From positions 1 through 54,806 of the forward strand of contig NZ_VTHJ01000066.1 of NCBI RefSeq assembly GCF_008386495.1: a DNA stretch of 54,806 bases, in the 5' to 3' direction. Shown piece by piece: positions 41,894 to 51,171 of this stretch (position 1 is its first letter; each line of letters opens with the position of its first letter). The translations under genes were made by a program, and so were the position numbers. This DNA comes from Streptomyces tailanensis (lineage in GTDB: Bacteria > Actinomycetota > Actinomycetes > Streptomycetales > Streptomycetaceae). The notes beneath the pieces were generated by a model. That model was not told the DNA's origin and made no database searches. It saw only the letters and a list, made by a program, of their open reading frames with translations.

Positions 41894-42880
41894 TCAGTTC
41901 CGGTTTATCCGGAAAGAATCCGGCGGCGCCGCCACCACGGCCGCACAGATCCCGTCCCGGGCACCCTCCACACCGGCCATTCCCCTCACCCCGAACGTCC
42001 GGACCACCTCTTCCGCTGTTCGCCCCACGCCCGACGCCCTTACCGCCGGCCTCGGCGACGACCTCGCCTCCGGCCGCGTTACGGCCGACCTCACGGCCGA
42101 ATCCCCTGCGACCGGCCGCGCGCCCGGCCCCCTTGCTGCTCGCCCCGCAGCCGACGCCCCTGAAATCGCGCACCCGGCCCGTGCCGCCCGCACCGCACGC
42201 GCCGCCTCCGAGAGCGAGGCGCCCGTCGTCATCAGGTCGTCCACGAGCACGACCCGACCACCGCCCAGCAGCCGAGCGCCCCCGGCCACCACCTCCAGAG
42301 CACCCGCGAGATTGTCCACTCGCTGCCGGGAGTCCAGCCCCGACTGATCGGCCACCGCACGCCGCTGCCGCAGCACCCCGGCTACCCGGGCCGACACCCC
42401 GGCACGCCTCAGCACCCCGGCGGCCGCGAGCGCGATCCGCCGGGCAGGGTCGTGCCCACGGGCTCGGATGGCGCGGCGGGCGGAGGGGACGGGGACGAGC
42501 AGTACGGGCTCTTCCTCCAGTACGTGCTCTTCCTCGGGGGCCCCGCCCCCTCCCCCACCCCTCCCCCACCGCATCTCACCCCACGTCTCGTCCAGCCCCG
42601 CCCGCACCGCCCCCGCCAAGGCCATACCCAGTGGTTCGGCGAGCGCCAGCGCACCCCGTTCCTTGTGCGCGAGCAGCGTGGCCCGTACCGCGTCCTCGTA
42701 CGGAGCCGCCGCGTACACCACGGGCAGCCCCGAAGGCTCCGGCACCGGTCGCACCCGGCCCGGCGGGGCCCCGGTCAGCTCGGCGCGGCACTCCGGGCAG
42801 AGCACCGCGCGAGGTCTGCCGCAGCCTCCGCACTCGGCCGGCAGCACCAGATCCGTGAGGTCCTGCCACCACCCCCGCAT
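41894..42880 (-). CDS. ComF-family phosphoribosyltransferase with a low-complexity insertion
   Basis: A 328-aa ComF-type protein linked in other bacteria to DNA uptake or nucleotide handling. N-terminal zinc site CGGCGRP...LCPEC (residues 17-31), YEDAVRATLLAHKERG, and the PRPP loop VVLVDDLMTTGAS (residues 210-222). Two insertions are odd: GRGGGGGGAPEEEHVLEEE near residues 107-124, and about 75 Ala/Arg/Gly-rich residues (about 234-308) between the last helix and the conserved end AAVVAAPPDSFRINRN. ATG 42880 is the start. It is downstream of lpqB on the same strand, with 262 bp between. Confidence 0.88.
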   Translation of the reverse strand: MRGWWQDLTDLVLPAECGGCGRPRAVLCPECRAELTGAPPGRVRPVPEPSGLPVVYAAAPYEDAVRATLLAHKERGALALAEPLGMALAGAVRAGLDETWGEMRWGRGGGGGGAPEEEHVLEEEPVLLVPVPSARRAIRARGHDPARRIALAAAGVLRRAGVSARVAGVLRQRRAVADQSGLDSRQRVDNLAGALEVVAGGARLLGGGRVVLVDDLMTTGASLSEAARAVRAARAGCAISGASAAGRAARGPGARPVAGDSAVRSAVTRPEARSSPRPAVRASGVGRTAEEVVRTFGVRGMAGVEGARDGICAAVVAAPPDSFRINRN

Positions 42881-43090
42881 GCCGACCACTGTGCCAATGC
42901 GGACGGGGCCGTGCCACCCCTGTGGAAAACCACCTGTGGACAACTCATCGCAACCGCACTCGGCGGTCACCCGCACGAGCGACACGCGAGCGAACGAGGC
43001 CACGCACGTCATCAATTGGCAGCTCAGTCCCACCAACACCCCACAAGCGAGGCATCCCGCTGAGACAGAACTGCCAATCGCCAACGCCCG

Positions 43091-43158
43091 AGGCCGCCAC
43101 CCCGGACAACCCAAGGCCGCCACCCCGGACAACCCCAGACCGTCACCCCGGATAAACC
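43091..43158. repeat. Three tandem copies of the lpqB 3' end
   Basis: About 22-bp units AGGCCGCCACCCCGGACAAC at 43091 and 43114 and a diverged unit AGACCGTCACCCCGGATAAA at 43137. The third includes the lpqB stop codon (43143-43145) and final codons, so the other two look like duplications of the gene end. Confidence 0.75.
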
Positions 43159-44990
43159 GGCGCCGTCCCCTCCTTGACCACCGTCTGCCACTGCGAGCCC
43201 GGAGACAGGCGGACGATCCCGTCCGCCGAGTGGGCGACCAGGGGCTGGCTCTCGTCCTCGGAGGCGGCGATCTCCTCCACGCCGGTGAGGGGGGAGGGTG
43301 CCGGGCCGGACAGGGTGGAGCCGTCGACCTGGACGTACCGGGTCTGCTGCACACCACCGTGCTCGCGGCCGACCACCACGAGTCGGCTGTCGCCGGCCCA
43401 GGACATGGCGGAGACGTCCTCCAGATCCTGTGTCACGGATCGGAGTTCGACGATGGAGACGGTGGTGCCGTCCGCGTCGGCGTCCCGCTCGATCCGGCCG
43501 ATGAACAGCGACCGCTCGCCGTCCTTCTCCACGATCAGCGCGGCCCGTACCCCGTCGGCGGCCACGCGCACCGCCTCGATGCGCCCGTCGAGCCCGGGTG
43601 TCCTGACCTCCAGCGGTTCGCCCATGCCGTCCGCCAGCACCAGCAGCCGGGGGTTCTTGGGGTCACGGTCGGCCACCCACAGGTCGCCCCGCCCGTCCCA
43701 ACTCGGCGTCGTCAGCCGATCCTTCACGGTGGCGCCCGCGCTGCGCAGCACCGGGTCGCCGATCGTCCCGCCCGTCGTCAGCGGCGCCACGTACAGTTCG
43801 CTGCCGTCGGCCGACACCCCGGCGGCCCGCTCCTCGCCGCGTGACACGGCGGCCGACCTCAGCTGCTTCTCGCCCTCGCCGAGCCCGCCGGGCACCGGCG
43901 TCGGCGTGGACACGGCATCCCTCTCGGGCAGGCGTACGAGTTTGTGCTCGCCGTCGATGAAGTACTGGTACTCGGCGCTCTTGCCGTACCCGTGCGAGGC
44001 GATGATGCCGGCCTGGCCCTCGCTGAGTTCGCACAGCTGTGCTCCGGTCGACCCCTGCAGTTCGACCTCGTCCACGCCCGTGGGCATGTAGTCCTGGAGG
44101 GTGAAGAGGAGCTGTGCGGCCATCTCCTCGCACCTGCTCTCCGAGACGCGGTCGGCCTTCTCGTTGAGCGGCACGACGAGCTTGTTCTGGTCGTCGGGCG
44201 TCAGGGTCGTGGTGCCCTTCTTCAGCGCCGTACCCGAGGGGAAGCTCGTCCTCGCGACCCAGTTCAGCCAGCGGGTGGGGCCCTTCAGCAGGTCACGGAC
44301 GACCTGGGTCACCGGGTCGACCTGGCTGCGCACGTAGACCGGGTCGGCGACCGTGCCGGGCTCACCGGACTGTGCGGCAGAGGTGAAGTAGTACTTGTTG
44401 ATGGACTTGTAGTTGCGCTCGAAGTCCGACCGGCCGAGGACCACGCCCTGCGGCAGCTCGTCGATGCGCCACTGCTGGGTGTCCTTCACCTTCGTGAGGT
44501 GCACGGTCTTGCGGTACTCCCCGCCGACGGGTGTGTACGCGTGCTGCTCGTCGACCCGGGCGACCTTGTCGCCGGTCAGCTCGTATCGGTACTCGGTGCC
44601 GTCCGGCTGGCTCCCCGTGACCTGGGTGTAGGGGGTGGGCGCCTCGTCGAGGACCATGGTGGACGCCTGCGGGTCCCATGTTTTCAGCGCGTTGCCCGTG
44701 AGGTACTTGCGTGCTGTCTCGTAGTTGCGGTCGTCGCTGGTCAGGGCCTCCAGGAAGCCCTGCACGATCTCCTGCGGCCGGGCGTCCTCCCCGGGTGGCA
44801 GTGCGAAGACCCGCACCTGTGTGTCCTGCCGCGGGGTCGACTGGACGTCCCGCATGTCCCCGCTGTCCGGCATCGAGGCGCACCCGGCCAGGAGCACGGC
44901 ACCCAGGCCGATGTACGCCGTTGTCCGTACCGGACGCGCGCGGCCGCGGACCGAACGTCCGCGGCCGCGCTTTTCACGGTCAGCGCCCAC
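43143..44990 (-). CDS. lpqB: Lipoprotein LpqB, partner of MtrAB
   Basis: A 615-aa surface lipoprotein. A basic N-terminus (REKRGRGRSVRGRARP) precedes the membrane segment and lipobox LLAGC with Cys37, so it is lipid-anchored outside. A GerMN domain follows (SFPSGTALKKGTTTLTPDDQNKLVVPLNE), then a beta-propeller-like C-terminal half (GVSADGSELYVAPL, VAADGVRAALIVEKDGERSLF). LpqB is known to affect MtrB signalling and envelope homeostasis. GTG 44990 overlaps the mtrB stop by 11 bp with GAGG before it, so translation is coupled to mtrB. Confidence 0.95.
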   Translation of the reverse strand: MGADREKRGRGRSVRGRARPVRTTAYIGLGAVLLAGCASMPDSGDMRDVQSTPRQDTQVRVFALPPGEDARPQEIVQGFLEALTSDDRNYETARKYLTGNALKTWDPQASTMVLDEAPTPYTQVTGSQPDGTEYRYELTGDKVARVDEQHAYTPVGGEYRKTVHLTKVKDTQQWRIDELPQGVVLGRSDFERNYKSINKYYFTSAAQSGEPGTVADPVYVRSQVDPVTQVVRDLLKGPTRWLNWVARTSFPSGTALKKGTTTLTPDDQNKLVVPLNEKADRVSESRCEEMAAQLLFTLQDYMPTGVDEVELQGSTGAQLCELSEGQAGIIASHGYGKSAEYQYFIDGEHKLVRLPERDAVSTPTPVPGGLGEGEKQLRSAAVSRGEERAAGVSADGSELYVAPLTTGGTIGDPVLRSAGATVKDRLTTPSWDGRGDLWVADRDPKNPRLLVLADGMGEPLEVRTPGLDGRIEAVRVAADGVRAALIVEKDGERSLFIGRIERDADADGTTVSIVELRSVTQDLEDVSAMSWAGDSRLVVVGREHGGVQQTRYVQVDGSTLSGPAPSPLTGVEEIAASEDESQPLVAHSADGIVRLSPGSQWQTVVKEGTAPVYPG

Positions 44991-47055
44991 GGAATGCCTC
45001 CCCCTGCTCGTGCTGTTGCTCCGAGTGTGCCGAGCCGTTCTCATTCTCGGACGGCCGTTCCTCGGTGTCCCCCGCGTCGTCAGCCCGCTGTGCAGGTGGC
45101 GGTGCCGTGGGCCGGGGCACGACGCGTGCGCCGTTGCCGGGCAGTGCCGTCGGGTCGGCCGTGGGGACGTGTCCGGCGCCCGGCCTGGGCCCTATGGCCG
45201 TCCGTGCGGCGCCGTGCTCACCGGCCTGAACGGGGACCGTAGCGAGCTTGCCGCTGCCGCCGGAGGGCAGGCCGGCGCCGTCTCCGCGATTACGCCGGGA
45301 GTCCTTCGGTTCCAGGGGTATCGGGGATCCGCGCAGCGGCTCGTCCGCGGTGCGCGGCAGTGTGAGCCGGAACTGCGAACCCCCGCCCGGCTCACCCCAG
45401 GCCTGCAGCCAGCCACCGTGCAGCCTCGCGTCCTCCAGGGCGATCGACAGCCCGAGTCCGGTGCCGCCGGTGGTACGCGCGCGTGCCGGGTCGGCCCGCC
45501 AGAAGCGGCTGAACACGCGCGTCGCCTCGCCCGGTTTGAGGCCTACGCCGTAGTCGCGCACCGCGACCGCGACCGCGCCCCCCGCCGCCGCCAGCTTGAC
45601 CACGACGTCGTTGCCCTCGCCGTGCTCCACCGCGTTCACCACGAGGTTCCGCAGCACCCGCTCGACACGCCGGGCGTCCGCCTCGGCGACGACGGGCTGC
45701 TGGTCCCCCAGGACCCGTATCTGCGTTCCCTTGCGCTCGGCGAGCGGCTCGGCCCCGGTGACGACCTTCCGTACGACGTCGCGCAGGTCTATCGGCTCGG
45801 CCTCCAGGGCCGCCGCACCCGCGTCGAACCGGCTGATCTCCAGCAGGTCCGCGAGCAACGACTCGAACCGGTCCAGCTGATCGGCGAGCAGTTCCGCCGA
45901 GCGTGCGGTCACCGGATCGAAGTCCACGCGCGCGTCATGGATGACGTCCGCCGCCATGCGCACGGTTGTCAACGGCGTACGCAGCTCGTGCGACACATCG
46001 GAGACGAACCGGCGCTGCATCCGCGACAGGTCCTCCAGCTGCTGGATCTTCAGCTGCAGGTTCTGGGCCATCTTGTTGAAGGCCTCGCCGAGCCGTGCGA
46101 TGTCGTCCTCGCCGCTGACCTTCATACGTTCCTGCAGGCGCCCGGCGGACAGCCGCTCGGCGATCCCGGCCGCCATCCGTACGGGTGTGACGACCTGCCG
46201 TACGACGAGCCAGGCGATGGCGCCGAGGAGTACGACCACGAACAGCCCGGCCGTCGCGAGGGTGCCCTTCACGAGGCTGAGGGACTTCTCCTCCTGGGTG
46301 AGCGGGAAGAGGTAGTAGAGCTGGTAGGGGTTGCTGTTGGGGTCGCTGACCTGTTTGCCGATGATCAGGCCCGGCTGGGATTCCTGGCCGTTGTCGTAGT
46401 GGATCCGGGTGTAGCTCTGGACGGGGCCGGTGCCGTCGTCGATGCGTTCGCGCAGTTCCACGGGCACGCTGAGGTCCCATTTCACGCCTCCGGAGACGCG
46501 TGGTCCGAGGCCGCCGGTGTCGCCGTCCGCGGAGGCGGGGCTGAGCGTGACGACGTCGAAGGCGCCCTGGCCGCCGCTGGAGAGGGATGCCACGAGGTTG
46601 GTCATCCACTCGACGACGTTCTGCACGGGGTCGCCGTTGAGTTCGCCGCCCTCGTTGCCGCCCGCGCTCGCCGCGCTGTCGGCCCGCTGTTCGGCGACAG
46701 TGAATCCGCCGGTGGCCTGGCTCTGGGAGGCTTTGACCTTGGCGTCGAGCAGTCCGTTGCGGACCTGGCCGATGACGACGAAGCCCAGCAGCAGGACGAC
46801 GCTGAGCGACATCAGCAGGGTGGTGACGACGATCCTGAGCTGGATGTTGCGCCGCCACAGCCGCATCACGGGCAGCAGCGGACGGCGCACCCAGCGCATG
46901 AACAGCCTCAGGACCGGGCTGCCCTGGACTCCGCCCTGCAGCAGCCCGCCCTCGAGGAAACGCCCCCAGCGGGAACCCGGCGTCTTCCGGCCGACAGGCC
47001 GCTCCGCGCGGGTCCCCGGCTGGCCGGGCGCCGAAGCGGCACTGTCCCCGGACAT
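44980..47055 (-). CDS. mtrB: Two-component sensor histidine kinase MtrB
   Basis: A 691-aa membrane kinase. Two membrane helices (about 74-97 and 266-287) flank an extracellular sensor of about 170 residues. HAMP region VTPVRMAAGIAERLSAGRLQERM, phospho-acceptor His356 in FVSDVSHELRTPLTTVR, N-box LRNLVVNAVEHGEGN, and GTGLGLSIALEDARLHGG. A long disordered Pro/Ala/Glu tail (about 130 residues) ends the protein. ATG 47055 is chosen, overlapping the mtrA stop region; GTG 47088 is an alternative inside mtrA. It phosphorylates MtrA to control cell-cycle, antibiotic and envelope genes in actinobacteria. Confidence 0.95.
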   Translation of the reverse strand: MSGDSAASAPGQPGTRAERPVGRKTPGSRWGRFLEGGLLQGGVQGSPVLRLFMRWVRRPLLPVMRLWRRNIQLRIVVTTLLMSLSVVLLLGFVVIGQVRNGLLDAKVKASQSQATGGFTVAEQRADSAASAGGNEGGELNGDPVQNVVEWMTNLVASLSSGGQGAFDVVTLSPASADGDTGGLGPRVSGGVKWDLSVPVELRERIDDGTGPVQSYTRIHYDNGQESQPGLIIGKQVSDPNSNPYQLYYLFPLTQEEKSLSLVKGTLATAGLFVVVLLGAIAWLVVRQVVTPVRMAAGIAERLSAGRLQERMKVSGEDDIARLGEAFNKMAQNLQLKIQQLEDLSRMQRRFVSDVSHELRTPLTTVRMAADVIHDARVDFDPVTARSAELLADQLDRFESLLADLLEISRFDAGAAALEAEPIDLRDVVRKVVTGAEPLAERKGTQIRVLGDQQPVVAEADARRVERVLRNLVVNAVEHGEGNDVVVKLAAAGGAVAVAVRDYGVGLKPGEATRVFSRFWRADPARARTTGGTGLGLSIALEDARLHGGWLQAWGEPGGGSQFRLTLPRTADEPLRGSPIPLEPKDSRRNRGDGAGLPSGGSGKLATVPVQAGEHGAARTAIGPRPGAGHVPTADPTALPGNGARVVPRPTAPPPAQRADDAGDTEERPSENENGSAHSEQQHEQGEAFRGR

Positions 47056-47056
47056 G

Positions 47057-47746
47057 TCAGCTGGGTCCTGCCTTGTATCCGACGCCACGTACGGTCACCA
47101 CGATCTCCGGCCGCTCGGGGTCTTTCTCGACCTTGGAGCGCAGCCGCTGCACATGAACGTTCACCAGACGGGTGTCCGCCGCGTGGCGGTACCCCCAGAC
47201 CTGCTCCAGCAGGACCTCACGGGTGAACACCTGCCATGGCTTGCGCGCCAGCGCGACCAGCAGGTCGAACTCCAGCGGCGTCAAAGCGATCGACTGCCCG
47301 TCCCGCTTCACGGAGTGCCCGGCCACGTCGATGACCAGGTCGCCTATGGCGAGCTGCTCGGGAGCCGGCTCCTCCGACCTCCGCAGACGCGCCCGGATCC
47401 GGGCCACGAGCTCCTTCGGCTTGAACGGCTTGACGATGTAGTCGTCCGCGCCCGACTCGAGGCCGACCACCACATCCACGGTGTCGCTCTTCGCCGTGAG
47501 CATCACGATCGGTACCCCGGACTCCGCCCTGATCAGGCGGCACACCTCGATACCGTCCCGGCCCGGCAGCATCAGATCGAGCAGCACAAGATCGGGTTTG
47601 GCCTCACGGAACGCGGCCAGCGCCTTGTCGCCGTCGGCTACGAAAGACGGCTCAAAACCTTCACCACGCAGCACAATGCCGAGCATCTCGGCCAGTGCGG
47701 TGTCGTCGTCGACGACAAGGACTCGTCCCTTCATGAATGCCATCAT
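47057..47746 (-). CDS. mtrA: Two-component response regulator MtrA
   Basis: A 229-aa OmpR/PhoB-type regulator. Receiver: VLVVDDD, phospho-acceptor Asp57 in LVLLDLMLPGRDG, Lys in YIVKPFKPKEL. DNA-binding winged helix from about 135 (IALTPLEFDLLVALARKPWQVFTREVLLEQVWGYRHAADTRLVNVHVQRLRSKVE). Nearly every residue matches the well-known Streptomyces MtrA. ATG 47746 gives MMAFMKGR; ATG 47734 (MKGR) is also possible. First gene of the mtrA-mtrB-lpqB operon, with a likely MtrA box directly upstream. Confidence 0.97.
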   Translation of the reverse strand: MMAFMKGRVLVVDDDTALAEMLGIVLRGEGFEPSFVADGDKALAAFREAKPDLVLLDLMLPGRDGIEVCRLIRAESGVPIVMLTAKSDTVDVVVGLESGADDYIVKPFKPKELVARIRARLRRSEEPAPEQLAIGDLVIDVAGHSVKRDGQSIALTPLEFDLLVALARKPWQVFTREVLLEQVWGYRHAADTRLVNVHVQRLRSKVEKDPERPEIVVTVRGVGYKAGPS

Positions 47747-47750
47747 CCCA

Positions 47751-47766
47751 TTAACTAAATCGTTAC
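47751..47766 (-). promoter_or_regulatory. Candidate MtrA binding site (autoregulation)
   Basis: On the minus strand GTAAC-GATTTA-GTTAA, two direct half-sites 11 bp apart, matching the GTAAC-N6-GTAAC pattern known for MtrA. It ends 5 bp before the mtrA start and overlaps the mtnA stop codon. Confidence 0.6.
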
Positions 47767-48900
47767 CTGGCGTGACCTGTCACACAGCTCCGCAAGCGCA
47801 TCGGCCGTCACGGGCGACACGGCCCCTTCCTCGGTGACGATCGCCGTCACCAACTCGGACGGCGTCACGTCGAACGCCGGGTTGTACGCCTGTGTCCCCA
47901 GGGGCGCCACCGGTATACCGCCTCCCGCCTCTGCTCCCGCCACCGGCACCTGGGGTGCGGTGATCTCGGTCACCTCATGACCTGCTCGTTGCTCCACTTC
48001 GATGGACGCCCCGTCGGGGGTGTCCGGATCCACCGTCGTCACCGGCGCCACCACGATGAACGGCACGTGGTGGTACCGGGCCAGGACGGCGAGCGGGTAC
48101 GTGCCCACCTTGTTCGCCACCGAACCGTCGGCGGCGATCCGGTCGGCCCCCACCACTACCGCGTCCACTTCTCCGGCCGCGAACAGTGAGCCCGCGGCGT
48201 TGTCCGTGAGCAAGGTGTACGCCATTCCGCTGCGCGCCGCCTCATAGGCGGTGAGCCGGGCGCCCTGCAGCAGTGGCCGCGTCTCGTCCACCCACAGCCT
48301 GCGCAGCCGGCCCGCGCGGTGCGCCGCGAGGGCCACCGCGAACGCCGTGCCCTCACCGCCCGAGACCAGCGACCCGGTGTTGCAGTGGGTGAGCACCCGG
48401 TGCCCACCGGCCGGGAGCAGCTCGTCGAGCAGCGCCAGCCCGTGCGCGGCCATGCGTTCGCTGGCTTGGGCGTCCTCCCGGTGCAGTGCCCGCGCGGCGG
48501 CGAGGGCGGCCTCGGCGGCCTGTTTCTGGTCGCCTTCGCGGCCGAGTTCGGCCCGGTAGGCGGCGTGTGCCCGGCGCACGCCCACGGCGAGGTTCACCGC
48601 GGTGGGGCGGGCGCCCGCGAGTGCGTCGGCGGCCTCCTCCACGTCGAAGCCTCGTGCGGCGGCGAGCGCGATCCCGTACGCCCCCGCGATGCCCAGCAGG
48701 GGTGCCCCGCGCACGGCGAGCGAACGGATCGCCTCCACGAGCGCGGGCGCGTCCGTGCACACCCGCTCGACCTCCTCGGCCGGCAGCCTCGTCTGGTCGA
48801 TGAGGACCAGGACGGGGCCTTCGGGTGGCTCGTCCCAGCGGATCGCGGGTATCTCGGTCGGCCGGATGTCGTCGCCGGTTTGCGCGTACTGATCAGCCAT
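47755..48900 (-). CDS. mtnA: S-methyl-5-thioribose-1-phosphate isomerase
   Basis: A 381-aa enzyme of the methionine salvage pathway that converts methylthioribose-1-phosphate to methylthioribulose-1-phosphate. Landmarks: SLAVRGAPLLGIAGAYG (residues 60-76), catalytic Cys173 in THCNTGSL, Asp253 in VVGADRIAADG, and NKVGTYPLAVLA. It belongs to the eIF2B-like family; the Cys/Asp pair separates MtnA from regulatory relatives. ATG 48900. It precedes mtrA on the same strand with almost no gap, so some mtrA transcription may come from the mtnA promoter. Confidence 0.95.
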   Translation of the reverse strand: MADQYAQTGDDIRPTEIPAIRWDEPPEGPVLVLIDQTRLPAEEVERVCTDAPALVEAIRSLAVRGAPLLGIAGAYGIALAAARGFDVEEAADALAGARPTAVNLAVGVRRAHAAYRAELGREGDQKQAAEAALAAARALHREDAQASERMAAHGLALLDELLPAGGHRVLTHCNTGSLVSGGEGTAFAVALAAHRAGRLRRLWVDETRPLLQGARLTAYEAARSGMAYTLLTDNAAGSLFAAGEVDAVVVGADRIAADGSVANKVGTYPLAVLARYHHVPFIVVAPVTTVDPDTPDGASIEVEQRAGHEVTEITAPQVPVAGAEAGGGIPVAPLGTQAYNPAFDVTPSELVTAIVTEEGAVSPVTADALAELCDRSRQVTI

Positions 48901-49040
48901 GCGGTCAGTCTGCCCCCTATCCGGCGGACAATTGAAGGTGCGCAGCTCCTACGGCCCCCGGTCACTTCTCGGACACCGCGTGGCACGATGGGCGCCAACC
49001 TGCCGCCGCGACCGCGGACGAGCACCGTGAAGGAGCGACG

Positions 49041-50435
49041 ATGAAGGACACTCCGGGCTGGGCCTCGCCCGGATCGGCCCCCTCGGACGGCGAGAAGCCG
49101 GACCAGCGGGGTGCCGCGCAGCCTGCTGACCAGGGTGGCACGGACCAGCCGCAGCCGTCGGACCACAGCGGCGCCGACCAGTCGCAGCCGTCGTCCCAGT
49201 GGTCCAAGGAGCAGCCCCCGCCCGCCCAGTGGGGCAATCCGAGCCCTCAGGGCCCCGGTCAGGCCCCGCCACCCCCACCCGGCCCGGGCTGGGGCGGCCA
49301 CCCAGGCCAACCACCACACCCCGGTGGCGGCCCGTACCCGGGCCCCGGCGGTTACGGCGCCCCTGGCGGCTACGGAGCTCCCGGCGGCCCTCCCGGCTAC
49401 GGCGCCCCCGGCTGGGGCGGCGGCGGTTGGGGCGGTCCCCCGCCCGCGGCCAAGCCCGGTGTGATCCCGCTGCGCCCGCTCGGCGTCGGCGAGATCCTCG
49501 ACGGCGCGGTCTCCACCATGCGCACGCACTGGCGCACCGTCCTCGGCATCTCCCTGACCGTCGCGGTCGTCACCCAGATCGCCGTCATCCTGCTCCAGGG
49601 CCTCGTCCTCAACGACATGGCGAACTCGGACGTCCTCAACGACCCGACCGCCACGCCCGGCGAGCTGACCGAAGCTCTGGGCGAGACACTGCTGAGCACC
49701 ATCGCGGTCGTGCTGATCTCCCTGCTGGGCACGATCGTCGCGACAGCCCTGCTGACGACCGTGACCAGCCGTGCCGTCCTCGGCAAGTCGGTCACCACCG
49801 CCGAGGCCTGGCGTGATGCCCATCCGCAGCTGTTGAGGCTGTTCGGCCTGACCCTGCTGCTGCCCCTGATCGGCAGCATGCTCATCGCCGTGGGCATCCT
49901 GCCCGGCGTCCTGGTCGTCGCCGGGGGCGGTGGCGGCGCGGGCGCGCTGCTCGCCGTCATCGGCGGACTCGGCACGTTCGTCGTGGCCCTGTGGCTGCTG
50001 ACCCGCTTCTCGCTCGCCTCGCCCGCACTGATGCTGGAGAAGCAGGGCGTCTTCAAGTCGATGAACCGCTCCGTCAAGCTGGTGCGGGGCTCCTGGTGGC
50101 GGGTGTTCGGCATCCAGCTGCTCGCCATGATCATCGCCAATGTCGTGGCGTCGATCGTCGTGATCCCCTTCTCCGTCGCCGGCGCCCTCGTGGACGGAGA
50201 CGGCGTCTCCACCTTCCTCGCCGGCAGCACGACCCTGGGCTGGACGTACCTCGTCATCAGCGGCATCGGCGCGGTGATCGGAGCCACGCTCACCTTCCCG
50301 ATCAGCGCCGGTGTCACGGTGCTCCTCTACGTCGACCAGCGCATCCGTCGCGAGGCCCTCGACCTCGAACTGGCCCGCGCCGCCGGCATCCAGGACTACG
50401 GCTCCGACGCCCGCGGCACGACCCTGGGGAGCTGA
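49041..50435 (+). CDS. Pro/Gly-rich multi-pass membrane protein (glycerophosphodiesterase membrane-domain type)
   Basis: A 464-aa protein. The first 140 residues are disordered Gln/Pro/Gly/Tyr repeats (GGYGAPGGYGAPGGPPGYGAPG). A conserved membrane domain follows: VIPLRPLGVGEILDGAVSTMRTHWRTVLG, then about six helices, RFSLASPALMLEKQGVFKSMNRSVKLVRGSWWRVFG, ending in YVDQRIRREALDLELARAA. This resembles the membrane part of some glycerophosphoryl diester phosphodiesterases but has no phosphodiesterase domain. First of a five-gene coupled operon. ATG 49041 follows GGAGCGACG. Function unknown. Confidence 0.85.
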   Translation: MKDTPGWASPGSAPSDGEKPDQRGAAQPADQGGTDQPQPSDHSGADQSQPSSQWSKEQPPPAQWGNPSPQGPGQAPPPPPGPGWGGHPGQPPHPGGGPYPGPGGYGAPGGYGAPGGPPGYGAPGWGGGGWGGPPPAAKPGVIPLRPLGVGEILDGAVSTMRTHWRTVLGISLTVAVVTQIAVILLQGLVLNDMANSDVLNDPTATPGELTEALGETLLSTIAVVLISLLGTIVATALLTTVTSRAVLGKSVTTAEAWRDAHPQLLRLFGLTLLLPLIGSMLIAVGILPGVLVVAGGGGGAGALLAVIGGLGTFVVALWLLTRFSLASPALMLEKQGVFKSMNRSVKLVRGSWWRVFGIQLLAMIIANVVASIVVIPFSVAGALVDGDGVSTFLAGSTTLGWTYLVISGIGAVIGATLTFPISAGVTVLLYVDQRIRREALDLELARAAGIQDYGSDARGTTLGS

Positions 50436-50439
50436 TGCG

Positions 50440-51171
50440 GTGAGACTCTCGGGGGGAGTGCCGACCGCCGTACCCGCCTCGTGGCGCTCGGCGGACGAGC
50501 CGCCGGTCACTCTCCCGCGCGACCCCGCGCGGGAGGCGGCAGAGCGTGAGCTGTCCAAGGGGATGTACCACGAGAACGACCCCAGTTGGTACGAGCGCGC
50601 CATGGACGCCTTCTGGGAGTGGCTCGACAAGCTGTTCGGCGCCGCCTCCGCCGCCACCCCGGGCGGTGCGCTCGGCCTCGCCGTCATCGTCCTGTTCGTC
50701 CTGGCACTCATCGGTGCCCTGTGGTGGCGCCTCGGCACCCCGCGCCGCACGCCCACCTCGTCCGCCACACTCTTCGACGACCGCCCCCGCAGCGCCGCCG
50801 AACACCGCGCCGCCGCCGAGGCACAGGCCGCCCAGGGCCACTGGAACCAGGCCGTCCAGGAACGCATGCGTGCCATCGTCCGATCTCTGGAGGAGCGCGC
50901 CCTGCTCGACGTACGCCCAGGCCGCACCGCCGACGAGGCGGCCTCCGAGGCAGGCGGCGTGCTCCCCGCCCACGCGGACCGACTGCGTGCCGCCGCCCGG
51001 GACTTCGACGACGTCACATACGGCGGCCGATCCGCAGCCGAAGGAACGTACCGCCGCCTCGCCGCCCTCGACGACGACCTGGAGCGCGCCAAACCCGCCC
51101 TTGTCGGCAGCAGCCGCTCCCAGATCGCGACGAGCACACCCCACAGCACCCGCCAGGGGGCCGCCGAATGA
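50440..51171 (+). CDS. DUF4129 membrane protein
   Basis: A 243-aa protein with one membrane helix (ALGLAVIVLFVLALIGALWWRL) near residue 90. Before it lies a short acidic region (DPSWYERAMDAFWEWLDKLF); after it the DUF4129 domain (VQERMRAIVRSLEERALLDVRPGRTADEAASEAG, then RAAARDFDDVTYGG). DUF4129 proteins often accompany MoxR, DUF4350 and DUF58 genes, as here. GTG 50440 follows the previous stop by 4 bases; its stop overlaps the next ATG (ATGA). Confidence 0.88.
   Translation: MRLSGGVPTAVPASWRSADEPPVTLPRDPAREAAERELSKGMYHENDPSWYERAMDAFWEWLDKLFGAASAATPGGALGLAVIVLFVLALIGALWWRLGTPRRTPTSSATLFDDRPRSAAEHRAAAEAQAAQGHWNQAVQERMRAIVRSLEERALLDVRPGRTADEAASEAGGVLPAHADRLRAAARDFDDVTYGGRSAAEGTYRRLAALDDDLERAKPALVGSSRSQIATSTPHSTRQGAAE

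Noticed and set aside
43015..43078. ATTGGCAG / CTGCCAAT inverted repeat upstream of comF
   Set aside because: The arms are 8 bp with a 48-base gap and no promoter elements or known motif; could be chance.
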